Notes: a model not told the origin generated them from the letters alone. DNA of 64,000 nt from Oscillospiraceae bacterium (GCA_902762875.1 CACWPS010000003.1:1-64000); one strand, 5' to 3'. Shown: positions 43,816 to 52,670, numbered from the stretch's first letter. Made by a program: numbers and translations.

Positions 43816-45198
43816 TTACGCCACTCTTGGCGGATTCTTGCGGATTTCTTCATAGGTTTCAAGAATTGTCTTCCCATCGGGGATTACAATAACACCCACA
43901 CCAATAAAGTGAACCTTAATAGGAACGTGCTTTTTGCCATTTTCGTCTTTGGTACTATCAAAGACTTCAATTTTTGTTATTAGCCGATTAACGAGTTCAG
44001 GTGCCAGTTCCTTTAGATCGGTGCATTTGCGGATAATGGAAAGAAATGCTCGCAAGTCTATGTTATCCTGCTCGGCATTGGCAAGTCGCTGTTCCGCTTC
44101 GGCAACAGCTTGTATCAATTCTCTTTGCTCTTTTTCGTAATTGGCGGTCATGCGCTCAAACAGATCGTCCCTTAGTGTACCAAGCACGTTCTTTTCAAAG
44201 GCGGCTTCAATCAACTTATCAAGTGCCACAATACGCTTTTTGTTTTTCTCAAGTTCCTGCTTTGCTGCTTTGAAATTGTTTGCCTTGTGCAGTTTGTGTT
44301 GCTTACCGTACAGATATAGAAAAACAGGCTCATATTCCGTAATATATTCAGCCGCTTCCCGTATGAGCTTTAATACCATCTTTTCAAGTACCACGTTACG
44401 GATAAAATGGATCGTGCAACTACCTCTGTTTTCCTTATAGGCGGAGCAACGGTAAAATTCCTGATGCTCCTTTACGCTCTTGGCGGCACAGAAATATAGC
44501 TTTGAACCGCAATCGCCGCAATACATAAGTCCCGAAAAGATGCTTTGTCTGCCCGTCGCAGTGTTTCTGCGGCGGTGCTTTTTTATCTCCTGCACACGCT
44601 CCCAAGTATCCATATCAATAATGGCTTCTTGTGTGTTCGGGATGATTACCCAATCTTCAGGGGAATTATAGACTGTTTTGTGAACCTTAAAGCTGACGGT
44701 GCTCGACTTGAAATTCACGGTACAACCGGTGTACTGCATATTGGCGAGAATGTGGTCTACGCTGTTTTCAGACCAACGGTAAGGATCAATAACCTTGTTC
44801 CGTGTCTTTCTGCCGATGCTGTTGTAATAGGCGGTTGGTGTTAAAATCTTTTCTGCTTCTAAACGGCGTGCGATTTTGGTAACACCCAACCCCTCAATAC
44901 AAAGCTGAAAGATATACCGCACCACCTTTGCGGCAGGCTCATCAATAACCCATTGCTTAGAATCATCATCGGCTTTCTTGTAACCGAAGGCTAAATGAGC
45001 CACATTGGGATAGCGCTTCGTCCACGTCTTTTCGTAGCATATCTCGATGTGTGAGCTTACCGGATTTTTCAACCCAATACGCTTTTTTGTTGCTGTAAAA
45101 CTTGTTGCCTTGAATAACCGATTTATTTCGTTCGGCGCAAATAGCATCAGAAATCTTGCGAAGCTCAAGACGATCCCCGATACCGTTAACTGTTCCAT
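43816..45198 (-). pseudogene. Chimeric remnant: serine recombinase C-terminal part joined to relaxase fragment
   Basis: From about 44999 down to 43816 the minus strand encodes the middle and C-terminal parts of a large serine recombinase: FGYKKADDD, QWVIDEPAAKVVRYIF, the zinc ribbon MYCGDCGSKLYF with CS, and a long coiled coil. The catalytic resolvase domain with its Ser is absent. Upstream (45000-45195) a different frame reads like a MobA-type relaxase: RLELRKISDAICAERN, KLTHRDMLRKDVDEALSQ. The single long frame that starts at 45198 crosses this junction and its first 65 residues are probably meaningless. The locus looks like a deletion fusion and should not be active as an integrase. Confidence 0.75.
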
Positions 45199-45201
45199 AA
45201 T

Positions 45202-45387
45202 TTATGCCTCCTTATATATAACCTTGAGTTTCTTTTGTTTTGGTTGAATAACCTTTATCAAAACTTCATCCAAAGCATCGGTATACTTTCCTTCAGCGAT
45301 GAGCTTATTTCGCATTTCATTCATACAGTTCACAACCACCCGACGTTCGAAGTCATCAAGTGCTATATAATATTTCTTTTCTTTCAT
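45202..45387 (-). CDS. Small element-borne protein, unknown function
   Basis: This protein of about 61 residues starts at ATG 45387 with AAGGAG 10 bases upstream. It is largely helical (ALDDFERRVVVNCMNEMRNK) with a basic end (PKQKKLKVIYKEA). Proteins of this shape commonly sit beside relaxase genes in Firmicutes mobile elements, but I do not assign a named family. It likely belongs to the degenerate element. Confidence 0.6.
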   Translation of the reverse strand: MKEKKYYIALDDFERRVVVNCMNEMRNKLIAEGKYTDALDEVLIKVIQPKQKKLKVIYKEA

Positions 45388-45392
45388 ATCAC

Positions 45393-45692
45393 TCACTCCT
45401 TCAGCAAGTCCTTAAACGGCGCTTCATCATTTACGAAAGTGTCATATGTAAAATTAGCACCAAGCCGAAACCCCATAATAAAACTATCAAGATTTGACTC
45501 GCCGTTTACAACACTCCAAGCATTAGAAAATTCAAGGAATTTCTTTTTGCTTTCGCCCGAAAGGTTCTCAGTTAAGAACTCCTCATTTATCATCAAGACT
45601 TCCATTTGCTTTTGCACGGCTTTGTTTTCCTTTGTGCTCCTTGCTTGTGGATCAAGTTTGCCGTAATAAAACTCTTCAATGAATTTTCCCAT
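45393..45692 (-). CDS. Hypothetical element-borne protein
   Basis: This protein of about 99 residues starts at ATG 45692 with AAAGGAGG upstream; the longer frame lacks a ribosome site. FIEEFYYGKLDPQARS and a helical centre ending in a hydrophobic FIMGFRLGANFTYD resemble small DUF6809-like proteins found on integrative elements of gut Clostridia. Function is unknown. Confidence 0.65.
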   Translation of the reverse strand: MGKFIEEFYYGKLDPQARSTKENKAVQKQMEVLMINEEFLTENLSGESKKKFLEFSNAWSVVNGESNLDSFIMGFRLGANFTYDTFVNDEAPFKDLLKE

Positions 45693-46076
45693 AAAAATAA
45701 CCTCCTTTAAGTTTCTACAATAATTGTACTTAAAGAAGGAGCTGTAGTCGAATGTACGGATATAAAAGGAAAAGGGCAAGAAAAAAGAGAGAAGCTAAAC
45801 TTCTCTCGATTCTCTTGCCCTTCGCAATGCTCAGCGTTCCTATAAAACACAACTGTCCTTAGCAACCCTGCTCATTAGCGTTCGGGATTTTTACTTCTTA
45901 CCTCTTCACTATTCACTCTTCACTCGTCCCTGCGTTCGGGATTTTTGGCAAGTAATAAGTAATAGTGAATAGTGAAAAAGTGTTTTTAAGGCTTCGCCCT
46001 GCGCTTAAACAAGCGGGTATTTGTATAAAAGTGGATTTTCTTTTTATGTACGAAAAATGTACGAATTATTGCCTTT
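45693..46076. repeat. Right end of integrated element and flanking repeats
   Basis: The stretch includes the right inverted repeat (45852-45892), a second copy of GCGTTCGGGATTTTT (45932-45946), and TTCACTATTCAC-type repeats facing inverted copies (45896-45925 and 45952-45976). No gene is visible. Confidence 0.65.
45852..45892. repeat. Right inverted repeat of integrated element
   Basis: The sequence starting ACTGTCCTTAGC and ending GCGTTCGGGATTTTT is the inverted, imperfect counterpart of 43724-43764. Together they bound a module of about 2.17 kb. Confidence 0.75.
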
Positions 46077-46697
46077 TCAGAAAAGCTGACCGGGCAGAAC
46101 GAGCTTTTCTTTGTAGGGAAAGGTTTTGTCAAATTCCTCTGCGGCTGTTTCGTCTACGAAATAACCTTGCGGTGTTGCGTACTCGCCTGTAATACCGTTA
46201 AGATACCCCTTTTCTAACTCTTTACAAAGAAAGAAGGAGGCATCTTCGCCCTCCGGCAACCCGTGATAACGGATACCGTAATCAGAGGCAAATGTAAAGC
46301 CGCTTTTTCCGTAAAAGTCGATATTGCCTTCAAAACAAAGCGCTTTACAGCCGTACTCCTTTGCCTTTTCCAAGGAGTAGTCCAAAAGAATTTTGCCGTA
46401 ACCCTTTCTTTTAAGCACGGGTGCAATGCAAATCGGTCCCATGGTCATAACAGGTATATCTCTGCCGTCATCAGCTTTGATATTAGCACTCATAAACATA
46501 TTCTGACCGATAATTTCACTGTCAAGCTCCATAACGAAACTAAGCTCCGGTATAAAGGCCTCATCATCACGAAGCGCATGAATAACATAATGCTCAAGGC
46601 AACCGGGGCGGTAAACATTCCAGAAGGACTCACGGATTAGGTTCTCTACTGTGCGGTAGTCTTCTTTTTTCTCGTTGCGAATTATTAAATTTTCCAT
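46077..46697 (-). CDS. GNAT N-acetyltransferase
   Basis: This 206-residue protein has an N-terminal GNAT fold of about 150 residues. The acetyl-CoA motif A is visible as PICIAPVLKRKGYGKIL (with R/KxxGxG). The region FEGNIDFYGKSGFTFAS is typical of YhbS-like acetyltransferases. Substrate is unknown. AAAGGA precedes the ATG. It lies just outside the degenerate element. Confidence 0.87.
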   Translation of the reverse strand: MENLIIRNEKKEDYRTVENLIRESFWNVYRPGCLEHYVIHALRDDEAFIPELSFVMELDSEIIGQNMFMSANIKADDGRDIPVMTMGPICIAPVLKRKGYGKILLDYSLEKAKEYGCKALCFEGNIDFYGKSGFTFASDYGIRYHGLPEGEDASFFLCKELEKGYLNGITGEYATPQGYFVDETAAEEFDKTFPYKEKLVLPGQLF

Positions 46698-47022
46698 TGT
46701 AAAAATCCTTTCGTTATTAAAATATTAAAATCGGATTTTCACAATCTCCAAGGTGTTGTTTTTCAAACAGCAATCTCCTAAAAATAAGATATAATTAAGT
46801 ATTGTTACCTGACATTTTCAGTATATCACAAGAGTCTAAAAAAATCTACTTTTTTATTAAAAACTCTGCTTTTCAGTTCGTTTTCCATATGAAATCGGGC
46901 TTCTTTTGTGGGAAATTAAAATAATATTACAATTATTCATATTTTCGTAATAAAAATATTATATTATTGTACTTAAATAAAGAAGGGTTAATAAGGAAAT
47001 AAAAAAACGGAGGTTGTTTATT
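46698..47022. other. AT-rich divergent intergenic region
   Basis: This 325-base AT-rich region lies between the divergent acetyltransferase and response-regulator genes. Several weak -10-like TATAAT/TATATT strings are present but none has a clear -35. No RNA structure or gene is recognised. Confidence 0.4.
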
Positions 47023-47709
47023 TTGCAGTATAAGATACTTATTGTTGATGATGACGAAAATATATGCGAGCTTTTAAGACTTTATCTTGAGAAGGACGGG
47101 TTTGATACCATAGTCGCAAACGACGGCGAGCAGGCGGTGGACTTTGCCGCTAAGTATTCTCCCGACCTTATTCTGCTTGATATTATGCTTCCGAAGCTTG
47201 ACGGCTGGCAGGTTTGCCGTGAAATACGCAAGACAAGCGAAACTCCGATAATTATGCTTACCGCAAAGGGTGAGACCTTTGATAAGATTTTAGGACTGGA
47301 GCTGGGCGCCGACGATTATGTTTCAAAGCCCTTTGATACGAAAGAGGTTATCGCCAGAATCAAGGCGGTACTGCGCCGCAGTCACGAAAAGGACAAGGCT
47401 TCGCAAATTAATGAAGTAAGGTATGATAAGCTTAGAATAAATCTTACCAACTACGAGCTTGAGGTAAACGGAGTTAAAATAGATACTCCGCCTAAGGAGC
47501 TTGAGCTTGTCTACCATCTTGCAAGCAACCCAAACCGTGTTTACACAAGGGACCAGCTGCTCGATGAGGTTTGGGGCTTCGATTATTACGGAGACTCCCG
47601 AACGGTGGATGTTCATGTAAAAAGATTGCGTGAAAAGCTCGAAAATGTTTCGGACGAATGGAGCCTTAAAACGGTTTGGGGCGTGGGCTACAAATTCGAG
47701 GTAAAATAG
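47023..47709 (+). CDS. OmpR/PhoB-family response regulator
   Basis: This protein of about 228 residues has a receiver domain with acidic DDD near residue 10, phosphoacceptor Asp53 (LLDIM), a Lys in VSKPFD, and a winged-helix domain ending TVWGVGYKFEV. I prefer TTG at 47023 because GGAGG lies 8 bases upstream, while the upstream TTG at 47014 overlaps it. It forms an operon with the histidine kinase and HtrA, suggesting an envelope-stress circuit like CssRS. Confidence 0.93.
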   Translation: MQYKILIVDDDENICELLRLYLEKDGFDTIVANDGEQAVDFAAKYSPDLILLDIMLPKLDGWQVCREIRKTSETPIIMLTAKGETFDKILGLELGADDYVSKPFDTKEVIARIKAVLRRSHEKDKASQINEVRYDKLRINLTNYELEVNGVKIDTPPKELELVYHLASNPNRVYTRDQLLDEVWGFDYYGDSRTVDVHVKRLREKLENVSDEWSLKTVWGVGYKFEVK

Positions 47710-47713
47710 GCTT

Positions 47714-49132
47714 ATGAAGCTTAAGCTTTTTAAAAAATACTTCTTTACAACCTCACTTATAATAGTATTCAGCCTCTCGGTTATGATGATGATTTTGTCC
47801 TTTGCACTTAATAATCACCTTGCAAAGGAAAAATATAAATCCTTAAGCAAAAGCTGTACGGAGGTTACCGAGTATATTGCGGAGCTGTCCGACGGGGAAA
47901 TCGGAGAAGAGGATTTTGTTAAGACTTTAAATGCGATTGCCTCGGTTTCGGATGTAGATATTCTTATTTCCGACAGTACAGGCACGGTTATAGTTTGCGG
48001 CTGTGACGATTGGATAAATGACGGTAAGTGCTTTCATTCCGAAAAAATAATTTCTAATGAGGTACTCGCAGGTAAGGGCGGGCAGGCCTCTTTCAGGCTC
48101 GGCACCCTTGATATTTATAAAAACCCGCATTATATAGCATCCGAGCCGATTAAAGATAGCGAGAACAACCGCATCGGAACGGTCTTCAGCACTGCACCGC
48201 TTTCCTCTATACGGGATCTGATGCTCACAATAATTCGGCTTTACCTGCTTTCGGCGATTATCCCGATAATTTTAATGTTCTTTGCAATTTACACCATGAC
48301 CTACCGTATGACAAAGCCATTAAAGCTTATGTCGGAGGCATCAAAGGCTATGGCAAAGGGAGATTTTTCAAAGCGGATACCCGTAACCAGCGATGATGAA
48401 ATAGGCGAGCTTGCGGTTTCCTTTAACCAGATGACAAACTCCCTTGTACAGCTTGAGGGAATGAGAAAGAGCTTCGTTGCGAATGTTTCCCACGAGCTTA
48501 AAACCCCGATGACCACCATAGGCGGCTTTATTGACGGCATACTTGACGGCACCATTGAGCCTGAAAAACAGCACTATTACCTAACAGTTGTATCGGATGA
48601 GGTTAAAAGACTTTCACGCCTTGTGCAGTCAATGCTTAGTATGGCAAAGCTTGAATCGGGCGAGTTTGTGCTAAAGCCGGAGCTTTTTGACTTCAGGGAA
48701 CTGCTTTGTACTATTGTTATAAGTCAGGAGCAGAGGATTGAGTCACAAAAGCTTAATATTTCAGGCCTTGACGAGATACAAAGTATTTCGGTAAATGCCG
48801 ACCGTGACCTTATTCATCAGGTTATATACAATCTTGTTGACAATGCGATTAAATTTACCGACGAATCGGGGACAATAGACTTTAAGCTTAAAAAAGACAG
48901 TAAAAAGCTTGTTTTCATCATAACCAATACAGGCAAGGGAATACCCGAAAACGAGCTGCCCTATGTTTTTGACAGATTTTATAAAGGCGATAAGTCCCGT
49001 TCGGCGGTTAAAAACAGCACGGGCCTCGGTCTTTATATCGTTAAAACCATTCTTAAGGCGCACGGCGGCTCAATTACCGTTACCAGCCGTGAAAACGACT
49101 TTACATCATTTAGTGTGACGCTACCACTTTGA
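47714..49132 (+). CDS. Membrane histidine kinase
   Basis: This 472-residue protein has two membrane helices (about 12-32 and 172-195) around an extracellular sensor. A HAMP domain, a HisKA domain with phospho-His260 in NVSHELKTP, and an ATPase domain with NLVDNAIKFT, DRFYKGDKSRS and GLGLYIVK follow. It is the cognate partner of the response regulator 4 bases upstream. Confidence 0.95.
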   Translation: MKLKLFKKYFFTTSLIIVFSLSVMMMILSFALNNHLAKEKYKSLSKSCTEVTEYIAELSDGEIGEEDFVKTLNAIASVSDVDILISDSTGTVIVCGCDDWINDGKCFHSEKIISNEVLAGKGGQASFRLGTLDIYKNPHYIASEPIKDSENNRIGTVFSTAPLSSIRDLMLTIIRLYLLSAIIPIILMFFAIYTMTYRMTKPLKLMSEASKAMAKGDFSKRIPVTSDDEIGELAVSFNQMTNSLVQLEGMRKSFVANVSHELKTPMTTIGGFIDGILDGTIEPEKQHYYLTVVSDEVKRLSRLVQSMLSMAKLESGEFVLKPELFDFRELLCTIVISQEQRIESQKLNISGLDEIQSISVNADRDLIHQVIYNLVDNAIKFTDESGTIDFKLKKDSKKLVFIITNTGKGIPENELPYVFDRFYKGDKSRSAVKNSTGLGLYIVKTILKAHGGSITVTSRENDFTSFSVTLPL

Positions 49133-49151
49133 TACAGAACGGAGAATAAAA

Positions 49152-50603
49152 ATGGAAGAATTCTTTGATAAAGAAGACTGCGTGGATGAGGGAACAGAAG
49201 TCTCGGAAAACACCGAAGCTACTGCCTTTGAGGATAATTCAGAAAATCAGAATGAGAACCCCGAAGAACAGGGCACGCAAAACAGCGAGGAAAATAATAA
49301 TTCTCCTGAGGAACAGGAGCAAAACCCACCTTACTCCTCGCAAAATTTCGGCTATCCCGATTTTGGCGGGGATAATACCGCTGTACAGAACAGGATAAAC
49401 TACTCCGATGTACTGCCCGTTAACGATTATAAGCCTATGAGCAGGGGACTTAAGGTTTTTGCTTTGATTATGGCGGCGGTTATAATGCTTACGGGTGCGT
49501 CGGTTGCAGGCTACTTCTTAGGCAGAAGCAGCGTAGGCTCAGGGGCACGCAAAAATGTTGCGGTTAATTTGGCGGCAAAGCCTGCTGATACGGACGAGCT
49601 GACAGCCGCCCAAGTTTACGAAAAGGTAAACAGCTCCGTTGTTGGTATTACGGTGTATAATTCCGCCGGAGACGGCTCTCAGGCGAGCGGTGTTTTCTAC
49701 TCCGAGGACGGGTATATTGTAACCAACGACCATATTTATTCAGAGGTGGGGGCTCCTAAGTTTAAGGTTTATACATCGGACGGTAAGGAATATGACGCAA
49801 AGTATATTGCCGGTGATCAGGTAAGCGACCTTGCGGTGCTTAAAATTGACTCAAGCGGCTTTGCTCCTGCCCAGTTTGGAAATTCGGACGAAATTGTATT
49901 CGGTGAAAATGTTGTCGCCATAGGCAGACCAAGCGACGCTACACAGGCTTCCAGCATTACAAAGGGTATTATTTCTTCTACGGGAAGACGGGTAAGAACC
50001 ACATCTAACTACTCCGCAAAGCTTATCCAGACCGACAGCGCCATTAACCCCGGCAGCTCGGGCGGTGCGCTTGTAAATATGTACGGTCAGGTAATAGGTA
50101 TTACCTCTTCAAAGCTGGCGGGAGTAAGCTATGATGCGGTGGGATACGCTATACCTACAAAGACGATGAAACGCATTTGCGAGGAGCTTATAAAGGAAGG
50201 AAAGGTTGTCAGCCGTGCAAAGCTGGGTATAACCTATACTGCAATTAATTCGGTAACTGCCGAGATTAACGGTTATGACTGTGTGGGTCTGTATGTTGCC
50301 TCGGTTTCGGAGGATAGCGACCTTTTCGGCAAGATTTCCGAGGGCGATGTAATTACCCATATAAACGGCATAGAGGTTACAAGCGATGATATCGTGCTTG
50401 ATATTATAGAGGAAAGCTCCGCAGGGGATAAAATTTCGGTCACCGTGTTAAACACAAAGGGAAATGAAGTCACCCTCGAAGCACAGCTCAAAGCGAATAC
50501 AGGTGAGTCAAGCTATTCTACTGTAATTGATTCGTATGAAAACAAGGATGACAACAGCTCAGACGGCTCGGGCGGAACGTTTAATTTCCCGTTCGGGGAG
50601 TAA
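49152..50603 (+). CDS. htrA: HtrA/DegP-like serine protease with PDZ domain
   Basis: This 483-residue protein has an acidic Glu/Asn-rich cytosolic N-terminus (1-90), one membrane helix (about 98-122), a trypsin-like domain with triad His194 (TNDHI), Asp226 (SDLAVLK) and Ser303 (NPGSSGGA), and a C-terminal PDZ domain (about 360-455). It degrades or refolds damaged exported proteins outside the membrane. Genetic linkage to the RR-HK pair suggests it is their target. Confidence 0.95.
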   Translation: MEEFFDKEDCVDEGTEVSENTEATAFEDNSENQNENPEEQGTQNSEENNNSPEEQEQNPPYSSQNFGYPDFGGDNTAVQNRINYSDVLPVNDYKPMSRGLKVFALIMAAVIMLTGASVAGYFLGRSSVGSGARKNVAVNLAAKPADTDELTAAQVYEKVNSSVVGITVYNSAGDGSQASGVFYSEDGYIVTNDHIYSEVGAPKFKVYTSDGKEYDAKYIAGDQVSDLAVLKIDSSGFAPAQFGNSDEIVFGENVVAIGRPSDATQASSITKGIISSTGRRVRTTSNYSAKLIQTDSAINPGSSGGALVNMYGQVIGITSSKLAGVSYDAVGYAIPTKTMKRICEELIKEGKVVSRAKLGITYTAINSVTAEINGYDCVGLYVASVSEDSDLFGKISEGDVITHINGIEVTSDDIVLDIIEESSAGDKISVTVLNTKGNEVTLEAQLKANTGESSYSTVIDSYENKDDNSSDGSGGTFNFPFGE

Positions 50604-50631
50604 GTGCAGAGGCGGAGTCAATAAAACAGTT

Positions 50632-50667
50632 AAATGCCGTGTATCCATTGCGATACACGGCATTTTT
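50632..50667 (+). terminator. Terminator of the RR-HK-htrA operon
   Basis: AAATGCCGTGTATC and GATACACGGCATTT form a strong 14-bp stem followed by T residues. Confidence 0.92.
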
Positions 50668-50683
50668 ATAAGCGCTTTTTTGG

Positions 50684-51194
50684 GGCTCCCTTGTGTAAAG
50701 GGTAACTCCTCGCAGTGCGAGGAGATGTCACGGAGTGACAGAGGTGACCGCCGCCGTCAGCGGCTGTCAGCCGTCAGGCTGACTGAGGGATTGTTTGCAG
50801 ATATTATCAATGTACTCACACACACCACGAAAATTGCGGGTAACTTCGTTGTTTGGTATGCGTAGAATCTTTAATCCATAGCCTTCAAGAAAAGTGTCAC
50901 GCTCAATATCTTTTTCTTTGTTTTCATCCTCATAGTGTTGAGAACCATCTAACTCAATCACAAGTTTTGCTTGAGCGCTGTAAAAATCAGCAATGTATTT
51001 TCCCAATACTTTCTGGCGGGAAAACCGAACCGGATAGGTACGGAGGAAATCGTACCATAGATGCCGTTCCTCCTTAGTCATTTCTTTTCGTAGCTGTTTT
51101 GCAAAAGGAACTAACTGCTTATTATGCTTTGACTGCATTGCAATCCCTCCGTCACGGCCTATGCCGTGCCACCTCCCTTTACACAAGGGAGGCT
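50684..51194. mobile_element. DUF559 inverted-repeat element A
   Basis: The left arm (about 50684-50793) and the right arm (51142-51194) share, inverted, an outer GCTCCCTTGTGTAAAGGG hairpin and an inner GAGGGATTG end. The left arm carries extra hairpins (CTCCTCGC/GCGAGGAG, GTCAC/GTGAC, CCGTCAGCGGCTG). Between them is one DUF559 ORF. The unit lies between the htrA terminator and the cytidine deaminase stop codon. Confidence 0.7.
50767..51138 (-). CDS. DUF559 endonuclease-like protein A
   Basis: This 123-residue protein is a DUF559 (Vsr/PD-(D/E)XK-like) domain. It has MTKEERHLWYDFLR, a conserved RFSRQKVLGKYIADF with Asp, the acidic strand LVIELDGSQHY, then LKILRIPNNEV and GVCEYID. DUF559 resembles very-short-patch repair nucleases. 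The ATG at 51138 is preceded by GGAGGG six bases away, and this site belongs to the right repeat arm. The last residues (SLSQPDG) are encoded by the left arm. An upstream extension through the arm is unlikely to be translated. Confidence 0.85.
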   Translation of the reverse strand: MQSKHNKQLVPFAKQLRKEMTKEERHLWYDFLRTYPVRFSRQKVLGKYIADFYSAQAKLVIELDGSQHYEDENKEKDIERDTFLEGYGLKILRIPNNEVTRNFRGVCEYIDNICKQSLSQPDG

Positions 51195-51209
51195 TTGTTG
51201 CTTTTAGAT

Positions 51210-51620
51210 TTAACATTCTACAGGCTGCCATGCAAACGGCAACAAATCTCTTGCTTTAACCTTAATTAAGCTACCGTTTTCGTCATTTACAATCACCTTG
51301 ATATCGGGACAATATTCAAAAAGCATCTGTCGGCAATTACCGCAAGGCGGAATCACACAATTAATATGTTTCTCGTGAACGGCAACGATTGTATCAAATT
51401 CACGCTCACCGTTTGAAATTGCGGTGCCAATGGTAATGTATTCCGCACAGGAGCCGTGAATACCGTCACAGTTTACACCTGTGTATATATTTCCGTTCTT
51501 GCACAAAACGGTACAGCCGACAGTATGATTGTATATACCGTCGTCAAAATTCTTTTCTAAAACTTCTAATCCTAAAGCTATGAGCTCTTTATCTTTTTCG
51601 GTTATTGAATATAGCTCCAT
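51210..51620 (-). CDS. cdd: Cytidine deaminase-like protein
   Basis: This 136-residue protein has the zinc motif GSCAEYITIG (Cys-Ala-Glu with the catalytic Glu) and PPCGNCRQ with two Cys ligands. That fits tetrameric cytidine deaminases or the related blasticidin-S deaminases. It deaminates cytidine or deoxycytidine to uridine. Element A is inserted about 15 bases downstream of its stop codon. A DUF4364 gene lies just upstream in the same direction. Confidence 0.88.
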   Translation of the reverse strand: MELYSITEKDKELIALGLEVLEKNFDDGIYNHTVGCTVLCKNGNIYTGVNCDGIHGSCAEYITIGTAISNGEREFDTIVAVHEKHINCVIPPCGNCRQMLFEYCPDIKVIVNDENGSLIKVKARDLLPFAWQPVEC

Positions 51621-51630
51621 ATTAACCTCA

Positions 51631-52182
51631 TTATCGCTTTGTCAGTATTTCAATGATTTGCGAATAAATGGTGTTGTCGTTCAAAAAGCGCTCTTTGATA
51701 TAATTTGCCTGTTCCTCGTCCGAGACCAAAAGCTTTACGCTCATAAAGGGCTGTCCGCCGTCCATAGCCGAGCAGGTGATAAACATTTTTCCGTTTTCTT
51801 TTGTGATTTTTATATCGCTTTCCTTGGCGTTTCTGAAATGTGCGACCATTTTAACTGCGGCGTTATACGCTCTGTCCTTTACCGAGTAGGCAAGAGAGGT
51901 TTTAAGGGTTTCGGCAATACTTCTGCCGCTTTGGGTAATAATATATGTGTCGTCCTTACTGTCTACAAGCTCCAAATGCCCGCTTTTGCACAGCGAGTCA
52001 ATAGAGTCGTTCACTTCAAAGCAGTTAGCTATTCCCTCATAATGCAGGGTATTAGCGAGCATTCGCCCCGGTACGGGTGCGTTAATTGATGAAATGACAT
52101 AACAAATTAATATTTTTATTTCTGCTGTGCTGAACAAACCGCCTACCGGGGATACTCCGGCGGAAACTGCATCCCTTTCCAA
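51631..52182 (-). CDS. DUF4364 family protein
   Basis: This 183-residue protein has an N-terminal winged-helix-like region (FSTAEIKILICYVISSINAP; CKSGHLELVDSKDDTYIIT) and an alpha/beta C-terminal part (FITCSAMDGGQPFMSVKLLV). It is typical of DUF4364, a widespread Clostridia family thought to be DNA-binding but uncharacterised. It is 10 bases upstream of the deaminase. Confidence 0.8.
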   Translation of the reverse strand: MERDAVSAGVSPVGGLFSTAEIKILICYVISSINAPVPGRMLANTLHYEGIANCFEVNDSIDSLCKSGHLELVDSKDDTYIITQSGRSIAETLKTSLAYSVKDRAYNAAVKMVAHFRNAKESDIKITKENGKMFITCSAMDGGQPFMSVKLLVSDEEQANYIKERFLNDNTIYSQIIEILTKR

Positions 52183-52346
52183 AAGGCTTACTCCTTTACT
52201 GTTGATTTATTATATTATAACTTTAATTGGTGCTTTTTTCAAGTGTAAAAGAGTAAAAAACAACAATTCAATAAAAGTGGGCGAAAATGCTATTTTTTTC
52301 TTGACAATGGGACAAAGTGTTGATATAATAATAAAGCTGTTTATTT

Positions 52347-52422
52347 GATTCATTAGCTCAGTTGGCAGAGCACTTGACTTTTAATCAAGGTGTCCGGGGT
52401 TCGAATCCCCGATGGATCACCA
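52347..52422 (+). tRNA. tRNA-Lys (TTT)
   Basis: Complete cloverleaf, acceptor GATTCAT/ATGGATC, anticodon TTT in loop CTTTTAA, encoded CCA. Its 3' end and terminator are duplicated downstream. Confidence 0.95.
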
Positions 52423-52471
52423 ACAAAGCATCGGCTTTTGTCGGTGCTTTTTTATTTCATATCAAATCGGG
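52406..52471 (+). repeat. 66-bp direct repeat, copy 1 (tRNA-Lys 3' end plus terminator)
   Basis: It comprises the last 17 bases of tRNA-Lys, the hairpin GCATCGGC/GTCGGTGC with T6, and a short tail. It is identical to 52587-52652. Confidence 0.92.
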
Positions 52472-52586
52472 GATTCGAACCCTGAGAGGGTGAGTGGCGT
52501 TAAGAAAACAGTCCGGTGGACTGTTTTTAGTCACGAAGTCCGCAGCGGTCATACCGCAAGGACGAAATACGCCTACGGCGGATTTA
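52472..52586. other. 115-bp insert between tRNA-Lys repeats
   Basis: The insert begins with an inverted tRNA T-arm-like string (GGATTCGAACCC) and contains a hairpin CAGTCC-GGT-GGACTG followed by TTTTT. No coding region is visible. It may be the scar of an excised element or a repeat that moved together with tRNA 3' sequence. Confidence 0.6.
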
Positions 52587-52652
52587 TCCCCGATGGATCA
52601 CCAACAAAGCATCGGCTTTTGTCGGTGCTTTTTTATTTCATATCAAATCGGG
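52587..52652 (+). repeat. 66-bp direct repeat, copy 2
   Basis: A perfect copy of 52406-52471. It has the acceptor 3' strand and CCA of tRNA-Lys without the rest of a tRNA, as expected of an attachment-site duplication. It ends 19 bases before the PAP2 stop codon. Confidence 0.92.
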
Positions 52653-52670
52653 ATTTCGTAATGAATCTTT

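Noticed and set aside
43631-43855. ORF across the tmRNA 3' half
   Set aside because: Falls inside a structured RNA gene and its flank; no ribosome site.
43934-44844. Plus-strand ORFs opposite the recombinase remnant
   Set aside because: Antisense shadows without start signals.
43816-45198. Intact site-specific recombinase
   Set aside because: The catalytic resolvase domain is absent and the N-terminal part is out-of-frame relaxase sequence.
51139-51231. Longer start for DUF559 protein A through the right repeat arm
   Set aside because: The arm itself contains the GGAGGG ribosome site placed for the ATG at 51138, and homologous protein B starts at the same position relative to its arm.
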